From Acidobacteriota bacterium (lineage in GTDB: Bacteria; Acidobacteriota; Thermoanaerobaculia; Multivoradales; Multivoraceae), in NCBI GenBank assembly GCA_028875725.1, contig JAPPCR010000005.1, positions 317,501 through 381,500 of the forward strand: 64,000 nucleotides of DNA, written 5' to 3'. The translations under genes were made by a program, and so were the position numbers. The notes below the pieces were generated by a model, which was not told where the DNA came from, did no database searches, and saw nothing but the letters and a program-made list of their open reading frames with translations. Positions 40,632-49,827 of this stretch are shown piece by piece; the first letter of the stretch is position 1, and each line of letters starts with the position of its first letter.

Positions 40632-43175
40632 ATGAAAGTACTCAAGTTCGGCGGCTCTTCCGTGGCCGATGCAAGCCGCCTGCAGGCGGCGGCGCGCATC
40701 GTCGAACGGCAGCTCGATGGCTGTCCCGCGGATGGTGCGGTGGTCGTGTCCGCCCTCGGTGGGGTCACGGACCGTCTCCTGGCGCTCGCCGCGAGCGCCC
40801 TTGACGGCGCTGGAGGCGACGAGGCGGCGCGCGAAACCTCCGCGCTTCGCGACCACCACCTGAAGATCGCCGCCGAGGTCGCCACCGCAAACGATCTGGC
40901 AGCCCTCAGCGCGGCTATCGACGAGCTGTGCGACGGCCTGGTCCGGGAACTCGGAGACTGTGCACCCGCCGGGGTCACCCCGGAGCGGCCGCGTGAAGCC
41001 TGGATCGACCGGATCGTCTGCCACGGCGAACTCCTGTCGACCCGGCTACTGGCCGCGGCGCTCCGCGCCCGGGGCCTGCCGGCAGAGGCCCGCGACGCGC
41101 GCCCGCTGGTGCGGACCGATCGTTCCTTCCAGGCGGCGCAGGTCGCGCTGGAACCGACGATGAACGCGATCGCCTCCCACTTCGCCGGCATCGGCGAGGA
41201 CGGACCCCTGCAGGTCGTCACCGGCTTCCTCGGCAGCACGCCGGAAGGCGAGACGACAACCCTGGGCCGCAGCGGTTCCGACCTGACGGCGTCCCTGGTC
41301 GGCGCCGCGCTCGACGCCGAGCGGATCGAGATCTGGACCGACGTGCCGGGCGTGATGACGGCCGACCCGAGGCGCGTCGAAGACGCCCTGCCGATCCCGC
41401 GGCTGAGCTACGAGGAGATGCTCGAGCTCTCCCACTTCGGCGCCAGGGTCGTCTACCCGCCGACGGTCACCCCGGCACGCCGCAAGGCCATTCCCCTGCT
41501 CGTTCGCAGCACCCTCGACCCCGAGCACCCCGGAACCCTGGTCGACGGCGGCAGGAATCGGGAGCGGGCCCGCGGCACGGCGGTCACCGGCATCTCCTCT
41601 ATCGACGACGTCCACCTGATGCTGCTCGTCGGCGACAACCTCGTCGGCACCCCGGGAGTCGCCGCGCGGCTCTTCGATGCCTTGGCGGCGAGCGGCGCCA
41701 GTGCGATCCTGATCTCGCAGGCGTCGAGCGAGCACTCGATCTGCTTCGCGGTCGAGCCCGGAGTCTCCGAAGCGGCCCGCCAGGCGGTGGACGCCGAGTT
41801 CCGGTCCGAGATCGAGTCCGGATCGGTCCGGCCCCTGGTCGTCGAGCGCGACCAGTCGATCGTCGCGGTGGTCGGCGACGGCATGCGGGAACGCCCAGGC
41901 ATCGCCGGCCGGGTGTTCGGGATCCTCGGCCGGCGGGCGGTCAACGTGCGGGCGGTGGCCCAGGGCTCGTCCGAGCGGAACATCTCGATGGTCGTCGCCA
42001 GGGCCGACCAGGGACGCGCGGTGCGCTGGATCCACCGGGAGTTCTTCCATGGCGCCGCCTCCGGCCGGCTCGCGGTCTACGTGCTTGGCGTCGGCGGCGT
42101 CGGCTCGGCGCTGCTCCGGCAGCTCGCCGCCGAGCGGGGGGCGCTCGAAGAGCGGGGCGTCGACCTTCAGCTTCGGGGCCTGGCGAGTTCGCGCTTCATG
42201 GAGCTCGCAGTGCGCCGGGGTGGCCGGCGACTGAACCCCGGCGCCGCCGCGGATCCGGGCGGCTGGCGCGCGGCGCTGGAGCAGGGCGGTGAGGCGGCGG
42301 ACCTCGACCGCCTCCTCGAGCACCTCGCCGAAACCGCTGCCGGCGGCGGCCGGACGGTACTGGTCGACGTCACGGCGAGCGGTGACCTGAGCCCCGTCTA
42401 CCACCGCGCGCTCGCAGCCGGCGCCGCGGTGGTCAGCGCGAACAAGCTTCCGTTCGCGGGGCCGATCGCGGACTTTCACGCGTTCCACGCCGACGGCGGG
42501 GCGAACGTCTTTCACGAGGCGACCGTGGGCGCCGGCCTGCCGGTGCTCCACACGGTCGACCTGCTGCTTGGCGCCGGCGATCCGATCGAGTCGGTCTCGG
42601 GCGTCTTCTCCGGAACGCTGGCCTATCTCACCGGCGAGTTGAGCGGTCGGCAGGTATGGAGCGACGCCGTGCGCCGGGCCCACCGGCTGGGCTACACGGA
42701 ACCGGACCCGCGTGACGATCTCGGTGGACTGGACGTGGCCCGAAAGCTCCTCATCCTGGCCCGGTTGTGCGGCGCCGATCTCGAAATGGACGACGTCGAC
42801 GTGGAGCCCATGCTCGACCGGCCCGACCTCGCGGACCTGCCGCTCGAGGACTACTGGCAGCGCCTCGCCTCCGCGGACGAGGAGATGGCCGCCCGCTTCG
42901 TCGAGGCCAGGTCGGACGGGCTCGAACTGGCCTATCTCGCCGAACTCGACACCAGCGGAGAGGCGGCGACGGCCCGGGTCGGGCTTCGGGCCGTGCCGCC
43001 CGACCATCCTGTGGCCGGAATGCCGGCCTCGGACAACATGTTCGTCTTCCGCAGCCAGCGGTACGATGCACGGCCCCTGATCGTCCAGGGACCCGGCGCC
43101 GGGACCGAACTCACCGCCGGCGGCGTGTTCGGCGACATCCTGCGCGCCTGGGCCGAGCGGGGAGCCTCACTATGA
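40632..43175 (+). CDS. thrA: Bifunctional aspartate kinase / homoserine dehydrogenase I
   Basis: This 847-residue enzyme catalyses the first and third steps from aspartate to homoserine. The kinase part (about 1-290) has the signature [12 protein letters not shown] and [11 protein letters not shown], and [17 protein letters not shown]. Two ACT-like regulatory segments follow (about 320-460; [19 protein letters not shown] and [19 protein letters not shown]), which bind threonine in ThrA. The dehydrogenase part (about 475-847) has [17 protein letters not shown] (NADP-binding Rossmann fold), [23 protein letters not shown] and [20 protein letters not shown]. Feedback by threonine is likely from the domain order. 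It overlaps asd by 4 bp (ATGA). Confidence 0.96.
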   Translation: MKVLKFGGSSVADASRLQAAARIVERQLDGCPADGAVVVSALGGVTDRLLALAASALDGAGGDEAARETSALRDHHLKIAAEVATANDLAALSAAIDELCDGLVRELGDCAPAGVTPERPREAWIDRIVCHGELLSTRLLAAALRARGLPAEARDARPLVRTDRSFQAAQVALEPTMNAIASHFAGIGEDGPLQVVTGFLGSTPEGETTTLGRSGSDLTASLVGAALDAERIEIWTDVPGVMTADPRRVEDALPIPRLSYEEMLELSHFGARVVYPPTVTPARRKAIPLLVRSTLDPEHPGTLVDGGRNRERARGTAVTGISSIDDVHLMLLVGDNLVGTPGVAARLFDALAASGASAILISQASSEHSICFAVEPGVSEAARQAVDAEFRSEIESGSVRPLVVERDQSIVAVVGDGMRERPGIAGRVFGILGRRAVNVRAVAQGSSERNISMVVARADQGRAVRWIHREFFHGAASGRLAVYVLGVGGVGSALLRQLAAERGALEERGVDLQLRGLASSRFMELAVRRGGRRLNPGAAADPGGWRAALEQGGEAADLDRLLEHLAETAAGGGRTVLVDVTASGDLSPVYHRALAAGAAVVSANKLPFAGPIADFHAFHADGGANVFHEATVGAGLPVLHTVDLLLGAGDPIESVSGVFSGTLAYLTGELSGRQVWSDAVRRAHRLGYTEPDPRDDLGGLDVARKLLILARLCGADLEMDDVDVEPMLDRPDLADLPLEDYWQRLASADEEMAARFVEARSDGLELAYLAELDTSGEAATARVGLRAVPPDHPVAGMPASDNMFVFRSQRYDARPLIVQGPGAGTELTAGGVFGDILRAWAERGASL

Positions 43176-44242
43176 CAACCAAGAACGAACCCCTCCGCGC
43201 CGCCGTCCTCGGCGCGACCGGCACCGTGGGCCAGCGCTTCGTCACCTTGCTGGCAGGGCACCCCTGGTTCGAGTTGACAGCCGTTGCCGCTTCCGAACGC
43301 TCGGCCGGGAAGCTCTACCGCGACGCGGTGACCTGGATTCAGACCCGGCCGATCGACGACGCGGTCGCGGCCATGCCTGTTCAGACGATCGACGAACTGA
43401 TGGACGGAGACTTCGACATTGTCTTCTCGGCCCTGGACGCCGGCGTGGCGAAAGACATCGAGCCCCGCTTCGCCCGCCGTTGCCTGGTCGTCACCAACGC
43501 CAGCGCCCACCGCATGGACGCGGACGTCCCGCTGCTCGTGCCCGAAGTGAACCCGGACCATCTCTCGCTGCTGTCTCCGCCCGAGGGCGGCAGGGCGCTC
43601 CCCGCCGGCATCGTCGCCAACCCGAACTGCTCGACGATCGGCCTGGTGCTGGCGCTCAAGCCCCTGGCCGACGCTTTCGGTTTCGAGCGGATCTCCGTCG
43701 TGACGCTGCAGGCCGTGTCAGGTGCCGGCCTGCCCGGCATCTCGAGCTACCAGATCCTGGACAACGTGATCCCCTGGATCTCCAGCGAGGAAGAGAAGCT
43801 CGAGATCGAAACCGGCAAGATCCTGGGCCGGGCCGTCGGCGGCACGATCGAGCCGGCCGAGGTCGCCGTCTCGGCGCAGTGCAACCGCGTTCCCGTGGTC
43901 GACGGGCACACGCTCTGCGTATCTGTCGACCTCAAGGGCGCGCCCGCGATGGAGGACGTTCGGGAAGCCTGGCGAACCTTCCGCGCCGAGCCGCAGGAAC
44001 GCGGCTTGCCGTCGGCGCCGGCGCGGCCGACCGTCTACCTCGGTGACGACGAGCCGCCGCAGGCCCGCGTCCACCGCGACCTCGGCGAGGGCATGACGAC
44101 CTCCATCGGCAGGCTGCGGGAGTGTCCGATCCTCGGCTACCGTTTCGTCGCCCTCTCGCACAACACCCTGCGGGGCGCCGCCGGCGGGGCGCTGCTCGCC
44201 GCCGAACTCGCCTCCGCCCGCTCCGGTCGACGGGCCGCCTGA
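43172..44242 (+). CDS. asd: Aspartate-semialdehyde dehydrogenase, archaeal/fungal type
   Basis: Asd reduces aspartyl phosphate to aspartate semialdehyde, the second step of the pathway. The 356-residue protein begins AAVLGATGTVGQRFVTLLAGHPWFELTAVAASERSAGK-like (nucleotide-binding part), has the catalytic cysteine in VANPNCSTIGLVLALKPL and the later HNTLRGAAGGA motif. These spellings follow the archaeal/yeast branch (compare the Methanocaldococcus enzyme) and not the E. coli-like Asd. Although an ORF extends further upstream, the coupled ATG at 43172, overlapping the thrA stop, gives the family start. Confidence 0.95.
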   Translation: MTTKNEPLRAAVLGATGTVGQRFVTLLAGHPWFELTAVAASERSAGKLYRDAVTWIQTRPIDDAVAAMPVQTIDELMDGDFDIVFSALDAGVAKDIEPRFARRCLVVTNASAHRMDADVPLLVPEVNPDHLSLLSPPEGGRALPAGIVANPNCSTIGLVLALKPLADAFGFERISVVTLQAVSGAGLPGISSYQILDNVIPWISSEEEKLEIETGKILGRAVGGTIEPAEVAVSAQCNRVPVVDGHTLCVSVDLKGAPAMEDVREAWRTFRAEPQERGLPSAPARPTVYLGDDEPPQARVHRDLGEGMTTSIGRLRECPILGYRFVALSHNTLRGAAGGALLAAELASARSGRRAA

Positions 44243-44304
44243 TGACGAACCCGGTAAGAGCGTTCGCCCCGGCTTCGGTCTCGAACAAGAAGAGCTTCGT
44301 ATGA
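44242..44304 (+). CDS. 20-codon mini-ORF, partial duplicate of the thrB start
   Basis: The ATG at 44242 overlaps the asd stop (TGATG) and the ORF ends at a TGA that overlaps the thrB start (ATGA at 44301). The peptide MTNPVRAFAPASVSNKKSFV repeats the start of ThrB, MTRLARAFAPASVSN, over 12 of the first 15 residues, but then breaks off. It lacks the ThrB catalytic parts. It could be a remnant of a tandem duplication kept because it couples asd to thrB translation, or a small leader. Whether it is translated is unknown; the ORF is seen directly. Confidence 0.55.
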   Translation: MTNPVRAFAPASVSNKKSFV

Positions 44305-45290
44305 CACGGTTAGCGCGGGCCTTCGCTCCAGCCTCCGTTTCCAACATAGCCTGCGGATTCGACATCCTGGGCTTCGCTCTGCAGTCGGAGAGCGAGGGGG
44401 ACCGGGGGCCGGGCGACATCGTCACCGCCTGCGAACGGGAGCCGGTTGCCGGCGCCGGCGGGCGCTGCCCGGTCCGCATCGCGGCGATCGCCGGCGACGA
44501 AGGCCGGCTGCCGCTCGCAGCGGAGCGCAACACGGCCGCCGTCGCCGCGACGGCGCTGATCGACGGCGAGGCGCCCGGCGCGGCCGTCGAGCTTGAGATC
44601 GAGAAGCGCATGCCGCTCGAGAGCGGCCTGGGCTCGAGCGCCGCCAGCGCGGTCGCGGCGGTTGTCGCGGTCGACGCGCTGCTCGGCCTGGAGCTGCCGG
44701 CCGCTGCCCTGCTGCGCTACGCCCTCGCCGGCGAAGTCCTGGCGAGCGGCGGCCCCCACGCGGACAACCTGGCCCCGTCCCTGCTCGGCGGCCTCGTCCT
44801 GGTCCGCTCGCTCGATCCGGAGCCGGACGTGATCGACCTGCCGGTGCCTGAGGGCCTGACCTGCGCTCTCGCCCGGCCCCACGCGGAGGTGAACACGAAG
44901 GAGTCCCGTGCCCGCCTCGATCGCCACCTGCCGCTCGAGCGCGCCGTGACCCAGTGGGGCAACGCCGCGGCGCTGGTGTCGGCGCTCTACCGTTCCGACC
45001 TGGAACTCCTGTCCCGCGCCCTGGTCGATGTCGTCGCCGAGCCCGCGCGCGCGCCGGGCGTACCCGGCTTCCACGCCGCCAAGGCGGCCGCGGTCGAGGC
45101 CGGCGCGCTGGGTTGCAGCCTTTCGGGCAGCGGCCCCGCGCTGTTCGCCCTGTGCGACGGCCGCGCCGGCGCCAGGCAGGTCGCGGCAGCCATGGCGGGA
45201 GCGTTCGATTCGTCCGCGGGTCTCAACTGCGATCAGCTCGTCGCGCCCCTGCCGGCGCCCGGCGCGCGCGTGGTCGACGGCGAGGCCTAA
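44301..45290 (+). CDS. thrB: Homoserine kinase (GHMP family)
   Basis: ThrB phosphorylates homoserine. The 329-residue protein is a GHMP kinase: N-terminal RAFAPASVSNIACGFDILGFA, the ATP-binding motif PLESGLGSSAASAVAAVVAV (about 104-123; the GLGSSAAS loop), and C-terminal LGCSLSGSGPALFALCDG. The start ATG overlaps the mini-ORF stop. It is the third enzyme of the complete thr operon and lies 1 bp before thrC. The AAG-rich sequence ahead of the start (AAGAAGAGC) may serve as the ribosome binding site. Confidence 0.95.
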   Translation: MTRLARAFAPASVSNIACGFDILGFALQSESEGDRGPGDIVTACEREPVAGAGGRCPVRIAAIAGDEGRLPLAAERNTAAVAATALIDGEAPGAAVELEIEKRMPLESGLGSSAASAVAAVVAVDALLGLELPAAALLRYALAGEVLASGGPHADNLAPSLLGGLVLVRSLDPEPDVIDLPVPEGLTCALARPHAEVNTKESRARLDRHLPLERAVTQWGNAAALVSALYRSDLELLSRALVDVVAEPARAPGVPGFHAAKAAAVEAGALGCSLSGSGPALFALCDGRAGARQVAAAMAGAFDSSAGLNCDQLVAPLPAPGARVVDGEA

Positions 45291-45291
45291 G

Positions 45292-46620
45292 GTGCGCTTC
45301 ATCAGCACGGCCGGCCGGATGACGCCGCTCACCCTCGGCGAGGCGCTGCTCGAGGGGCCTGCTCCCGACGGCGGCCTGTTCGTTCCCGAACGCCTGGAGC
45401 CGCTGAACGCGGGGGACCTCGCCACCCTCGAGTTGCTGCCGCTGACCGGCATCGCCGCCGTCCTCGGCAGCCGCCTCTTCGGTCCGGAGGTCCCGGAGGA
45501 GGAACTCGCCGCGCTGCTCGAGGACGCCCTCGATTTTCCGATCCCTCTCGCGCCGATCGAGCCCGGCATCCACTGCCTGGAGCTGTTCCACGGGCCGACA
45601 CTCGCCTTCAAGGATGTCGCCTCACGGGTCATGGCCCGCCTGATGGCACGCTTCGCGACGGTTGCCGGCGACACCGAAACCACGGTGATCGTGGCGACCA
45701 GCGGCGACACCGGCAGCGCCGTGGCCCACGCCTTCAGCGGCGTCGCGGGTTTCCGGGTCTGCGTGCTGTATCCCGACGGCCTGGTCACCGAAGCGCAGCG
45801 GCGCCTGTTCACGACCCTGGGCGGCAACGTGACCGCGGTCGCGGTCGAAGGCACCTTCGACGACTGTCAGAGCCTGGCCCGGGAGGCCTTCGCCGACGGC
45901 GAGCTGCGGTGGCAGCGGCCCCTCGCCTCGGCCAACTCGATCAACATCGGCCGATTGCTGCCCCAGGTCTTCTACTACTTCCACGCCTGGGCGCAGCTCC
46001 CCTCACCGCCGCTCGACGACGCCGGCGAACCGCTCGTGTTCTCGACCCCCAGCGGCAACTTCGGCAACCTGACCGCCGGCCTGATCGCCAAGCGCATCGG
46101 CCTGCCCGTCTCCCGTTTCGTGGCGGCGACCAACGTGAACGACGTCGTGCCGGCCTACCTCGGGAGCGGCGACTACCTGCCGCGCGGCTCGGTCGCCACG
46201 ATCTCGAACGCGATGGACGTCGGCAATCCAAGCAACTACGCCCGCATGGTCCACCTCTACTCCGGCACCGGCGAACCGCTCGAGCGCATCCGCCGCGACC
46301 TGGCGGGACGCGCCTTCGACGACGACGCCACCCGCCGCGCCATGCGCGACGTCCACGACCGCACCGGCTACCTGCTCGACCCCCACACCGCCGTCGGCTA
46401 CCTGGGCCTCAAGGCCGAACTCGAAGCCCAGGGCGGCGGCACCGGCGTCGTTCTCGGCACCGCCCACCCCGCCAAGTTCGCCGAAACCGTCCAGGCCGCC
46501 GTCGGCATCGACCCGCCCCCACCGCCCGCCCTCCAACGCTCGGCCCACCTTCCCGAACGCATCATCGAGATCCCGGCCGACTATGTGGCGCTACGCGAGG
46601 TGCTGCTCCGCGACGGCTGA
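45292..46620 (+). CDS. thrC: Threonine synthase
   Basis: This 442-residue PLP enzyme converts O-phosphohomoserine to threonine. It is of the longer, E. coli/yeast-like class: N-terminal FISTAGRMTPLTLGEALLEGPAPDGGLFVPE, PLP lysine in HGPTLAFKDVASRVMA, VATSGDTGSAVAHAF phosphate-binding loop, SANSINIGRLLPQVFYYFHA and PSGNFGNLTAGLIAKRIGLP. The start GTG at 45292 is one base after the thrB stop. Its last 200 or so bases are very C-rich compared with G on the coding strand, as may suit Rho-dependent termination. Confidence 0.95.
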   Translation: MRFISTAGRMTPLTLGEALLEGPAPDGGLFVPERLEPLNAGDLATLELLPLTGIAAVLGSRLFGPEVPEEELAALLEDALDFPIPLAPIEPGIHCLELFHGPTLAFKDVASRVMARLMARFATVAGDTETTVIVATSGDTGSAVAHAFSGVAGFRVCVLYPDGLVTEAQRRLFTTLGGNVTAVAVEGTFDDCQSLAREAFADGELRWQRPLASANSINIGRLLPQVFYYFHAWAQLPSPPLDDAGEPLVFSTPSGNFGNLTAGLIAKRIGLPVSRFVAATNVNDVVPAYLGSGDYLPRGSVATISNAMDVGNPSNYARMVHLYSGTGEPLERIRRDLAGRAFDDDATRRAMRDVHDRTGYLLDPHTAVGYLGLKAELEAQGGGTGVVLGTAHPAKFAETVQAAVGIDPPPPPALQRSAHLPERIIEIPADYVALREVLLRDG

Positions 46621-46659
46621 GGCGCTCGGCCGTCCGGTGCCGCGCCGAGGGGGAGGGTC

Positions 46660-46725
46660 CCAGGAGCACGCTCGCGCTCTCCTGGTGGAGGGTGCGCCGG
46701 CGCCCCCGCCGGCCGTTAGGCCGGC
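46660..46725. terminator. Hairpins between convergent thrC and sugar-nucleotide transferase genes
   Basis: GCCGGCC-gtta-GGCCGGC (46708-46725) is a perfect 7-bp stem with a 4-base loop. A second stem, CCAGGAG/CTCCTGG (46660-46666 and 46679-46685), lies just before it. Both lie in the 115-bp gap between two converging genes, so a two-way terminator is likely, though no T runs follow. Confidence 0.55.
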
Positions 46726-46735
46726 ACCGATTGGC

Positions 46736-47767
46736 CTAAAGGGGCGTGAACACCAACCCGTCCCGTTCCCTGCTGCCAGCACCCGGACCCCAGTCGGCCG
46801 GCGTCACGAGCTGTCCATCGATGCGGGCGTGGCCAGGGACGCGAATCCCCGGAGCGACGATGGCCTCCAGGAGTTGCGCGCCCGAGCCGATCCGGGCGCC
46901 GGGCATCACCAGGCTTCGCTCGACGACGGCGCCTTCGCCGACGCGGCTGCCGGGCTCGAGCACACTGTGCTCGACGGTTGCGCCCGGGGCGACGGAGACT
47001 CCTGGAGCAACGAAGCGGCGGCGGCGCTTGCGGCTGCCGGCGGTGCGGCCCCAGTCCAGGGCGCCTTCGAGGTAGCGGCGGGGGGTTCCGAGATCGTGCC
47101 AGGGGCGGCGGCAGCGGAAGCCGACGATCCGGCCTCCCGAGCGGAGGAGCGGCTGGTAGAGCCCCTCGACGATGTCGTTCGAAGACGGGCGAGGCGGGAT
47201 CCGTTCAAGAACCCGGCGGGAGAGGACCTGGAGGCCCTGAAACGTGCGTTTCCGGCCGCGGACCGGGCCGACCCGGAGGTCGCGGAGCCCGACCACCAGG
47301 CCGCGGCCATCGACCTCCACGCCGCCGCCGACGCGGTCGTTCCAGCCGACCTGAAGGGTGACGTCGGCGCCGCTGCGGCGATGGCGGTCCAGCGCCTCGC
47401 GGAGCGGCCAGCGGCAGAGCGAGTCGCCGTTGACCAGCACGACGTCGTCGGCATCGGCGAGGAAGTCCCGCAGGTTGACCACGGCGCCGAGCGTGCCGAG
47501 CAGCTCCGGTTCGACCTCGAAGCGGAGCTCGATGCCGGCGGCGACGGCCTCGCTCTCGAGCCCGCGCCGCACCGCGTCACCGAGATGGAACAGATTTACC
47601 GCCGCCTCGCAGCCCGCGCGGTGAAGGAGGTCGATCGTCCGCAACGCGACCGCGCGGCCAGCCACCGGCAGCAGCGCCTTGGGAACGGCGGCGGTCAGCG
47701 GCCGCAGCCGTTCTCCGCGGCCGGCGCAGAGCACGAGTGCCCGTACCCGCCGGCTGGCGCCTTTCAC
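46736..47767 (-). CDS. Sugar-1-phosphate nucleotidyltransferase with hexapeptide repeats
   Basis: This 343-residue protein has an N-terminal nucleotidyltransferase domain (VRALVLCAGRGERLRPLT, PKALLPVAGR, DDVVLVNGDSLC with the metal-binding Asp) and a C-terminal left-handed beta-helix of hexapeptide repeats (VAPGVSVAPGATVEHSVLEPGSRVGEGAVVERS-type, about 255-320). The closest functions are NDP-sugar (mannose-1-P guanylyl-, glucose-1-P thymidylyl- or MurNAc-1-P uridylyl-) transferases; the exact sugar cannot be called. It overlaps the CYTH gene by 4 bp. The MurU-type N-acetylmuramate recycling role would be an attractive possibility. Confidence 0.82.
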   Translation of the reverse strand: MKGASRRVRALVLCAGRGERLRPLTAAVPKALLPVAGRAVALRTIDLLHRAGCEAAVNLFHLGDAVRRGLESEAVAAGIELRFEVEPELLGTLGAVVNLRDFLADADDVVLVNGDSLCRWPLREALDRHRRSGADVTLQVGWNDRVGGGVEVDGRGLVVGLRDLRVGPVRGRKRTFQGLQVLSRRVLERIPPRPSSNDIVEGLYQPLLRSGGRIVGFRCRRPWHDLGTPRRYLEGALDWGRTAGSRKRRRRFVAPGVSVAPGATVEHSVLEPGSRVGEGAVVERSLVMPGARIGSGAQLLEAIVAPGIRVPGHARIDGQLVTPADWGPGAGSRERDGLVFTPL

Positions 47768-48405
47768 TGCGAATCTCCGCCGGTTCCGCGAGCGTCCTGA
47801 CCCACGGCCGAAGGCCGACCTTCTCTCTCAAACACCATGTCCCGGGGCAGCCCCCCGTGCCGCGCGCGGTGATCGCGGTAGATCGCCAGATAGTCCCGCA
47901 GATCGGCCCGCTCCGGATCGATGCCGCAGCGGCGGCAGACGCGTTCGATCCCGCCGGCAGGCACGTCCGGGTCGACCTGCTCGACCTCCACGAAATCGCC
48001 GATCGGCGTCCGGTCGAGGGCGATCTCGCAGCCGAGAAGCAGCCAGCGCTCGCGGACCTTCTCGTAGCGCGCCGTGACCTCGAAGCCGAGCGACTCGAGG
48101 AACAGACGCGCAGCCGCCGGGTCGTCGACGGCGAACTCGTGTTCCGCCCTCTCCTTGACGCCGCCCCGAATCTCAGGTGCGGACTTGAAGGTCAGCCGGC
48201 AGCCGCCGCCGTCCGTGCGCAGACGCAGCAACTCGCGGCGGGCCCGCAGCCGCTCGGAGGGCGCGGCGGCGCGCCGGTCGAAGACCCAGTTCGACTCCAT
48301 GGCGGCCGCTCGTTCGAGCTTTCCGCCGGCGGCGCGGACCCGTTCCCGGAGCCGGTCCAGATCGGCGACCGCGACCTTGATCTCACGCTCGCGCCCGGCA
48401 GCCAC
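47764..48405 (-). CDS. CYTH-domain protein (CyaB/thiamine triphosphatase-like)
   Basis: This 213-residue protein has a CYTH triphosphate-tunnel domain: N-terminal EREIKVAV (the ExExK motif), LRLRTDGGGCRLTFKSAPE, ERAEHEFAV, RYEKVRERWLLLGCEIALDRTPIGDFVEVE. Such enzymes hydrolyse or cyclise triphosphate-containing substrates (inorganic tripolyphosphate, thiamine triphosphate or, rarely, ATP to cAMP). The substrate is not predictable. It lies 6 bp downstream of the M20 peptidase and overlaps the transferase downstream. Confidence 0.85.
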   Translation of the reverse strand: MAAGREREIKVAVADLDRLRERVRAAGGKLERAAAMESNWVFDRRAAAPSERLRARRELLRLRTDGGGCRLTFKSAPEIRGGVKERAEHEFAVDDPAAARLFLESLGFEVTARYEKVRERWLLLGCEIALDRTPIGDFVEVEQVDPDVPAGGIERVCRRCGIDPERADLRDYLAIYRDHRARHGGLPRDMVFEREGRPSAVGQDARGTGGDSQ

Positions 48406-48411
48406 AGGCGG

Positions 48412-49809
48412 TCAGGCGGCGGCGCAGCCTCCGAGGCGGTCGAGCACGCGGACCACCGTGCGAATGCCCTGGTAGAAGTTCGAGAGGTCCATCTTCTCGT
48501 TCGGGGCGTGCAGCCGGTCGTCCGACAGGCCGAAGCCGACCAGCAGCACGGGAGCGCCCAGCACCTCGGACAGGGTGGAGACGATGGGAATCGAGCCGCC
48601 TTCCCGGACCCGCACCGGCTCGCGGCCCCAGGCTTCGCGCACGCCCTCGAGAGCCGCGTCGACGAGCGGGCCGTCGAGGTCGACGAGCACCGGCGGCGCC
48701 CCGTTCAGGTTCTCGACCTCGATCTCGATGCCCGGCGGCGCCAGGGAGCGCATGTAGTCCGCGAAGGAACGGAACAGCCGCTGTGGGTCCTGGTCCGGCA
48801 CCAGCCGCATCGAGACCTTGGCGCCGGCCTGGTTCGCGATCACCGTCTTGGCGCCGGGGCCCTGGTAGCCGCCCCAGAGCCCGTTCACGTCGCAGGTCGG
48901 CCGCGCCCAGACCCGTTCCAGGGTCGTGTAGCCGGCCTCGCCCCACAAGGCGGACGCGCCGATCTCGTCGCCGTACTTCGCCTCATCGAACGGCAGCGCC
49001 GCGAACGCCGCCCGTTCTTCCGCGCCCAGCGGCCGCACGTCGTCGTAGAAGCCGGGAACGAGGATCCGGCCGTCTCGCGGGTCACGGAGCGCCGCCAGCA
49101 TGGAGCCCAGGACATTCAGGGGGTTCGCAACGGCGCCCCCGAACGTGCCGGAGTGCAGATCGCGACCGGCGCCGCGCACCCTGACTTCGGTGTAGAGGAG
49201 GCCCTTCAGCCCGTAGAGCACGGAGGGCTGGCCCGGGCCGTACATGGAGGTGTCGGAGACCAGCGCCAGGTCGCAGCCCAGGCGCCGGGACTCCGGGCTC
49301 CTGACGTAGGCCTCGATCGCCTCGCCGCCGCACTCCTCCTCGCCCTCGATCAGGAACTTGACGTTGACCGGCAGGGCGCCGGTCTCGGCCATGATCGCCT
49401 CCACTGCCTTGATGTGGGTGAAGGACTGGCCCTTGTCGTCGGTGGCGCCGCGGGCGACGATCCGCTCGCCGCGTTTTCCCGTCTCGATCGTCGGCTCGAA
49501 CGGGTCGTTCCGCCACTCTTCCAACGGGTCGACCGGCTGCACGTCGTAGTGACCGTAGAAGAGGACGGTCGGGCGGCCGGGAGCGCCGAGCCACTCGCCG
49601 TACACCAGCGGATGGCCCGCCGTTTCGATGATCTCCGCCGCCAGGCCCGCAGCCTCGAGCCGCTCCTTGACGAAGCCGGCGCAGCGACGCACGTCGGCGG
49701 CGTACTCCGGATCGGTCGAGACGGACGGGATCCGCAGGTACTCCTTCAACTGATCCAGGCTGGCGCCGGTTTCGCGGTCCACGCGCTCGAGAACGGCGTC
49801 GACGCTCAT
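48412..49809 (-). CDS. M20-family dipeptidase / metallopeptidase
   Basis: This 465-residue zinc peptidase has the M20 metal-binding motifs: VLFYGHYDVQPVDP (His and the following Asp), ARGATDDKGQ (bridging Asp), EGEEECGG (catalytic Glu and metal Glu) and a late THSS-type metal-binding region. It follows the carnosinase-like dipeptidase subgroup (GHYDVQPVDP, WRNDPFEP). Such enzymes cut dipeptides in the cytoplasm. It lies 18 bp after the transaldolase-like gene. It carries no signal peptide. Confidence 0.9.
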   Translation of the reverse strand: MSVDAVLERVDRETGASLDQLKEYLRIPSVSTDPEYAADVRRCAGFVKERLEAAGLAAEIIETAGHPLVYGEWLGAPGRPTVLFYGHYDVQPVDPLEEWRNDPFEPTIETGKRGERIVARGATDDKGQSFTHIKAVEAIMAETGALPVNVKFLIEGEEECGGEAIEAYVRSPESRRLGCDLALVSDTSMYGPGQPSVLYGLKGLLYTEVRVRGAGRDLHSGTFGGAVANPLNVLGSMLAALRDPRDGRILVPGFYDDVRPLGAEERAAFAALPFDEAKYGDEIGASALWGEAGYTTLERVWARPTCDVNGLWGGYQGPGAKTVIANQAGAKVSMRLVPDQDPQRLFRSFADYMRSLAPPGIEIEVENLNGAPPVLVDLDGPLVDAALEGVREAWGREPVRVREGGSIPIVSTLSEVLGAPVLLVGFGLSDDRLHAPNEKMDLSNFYQGIRTVVRVLDRLGGCAAA

Positions 49810-49827
49810 CGGGTCCGCCCGCCGCGG

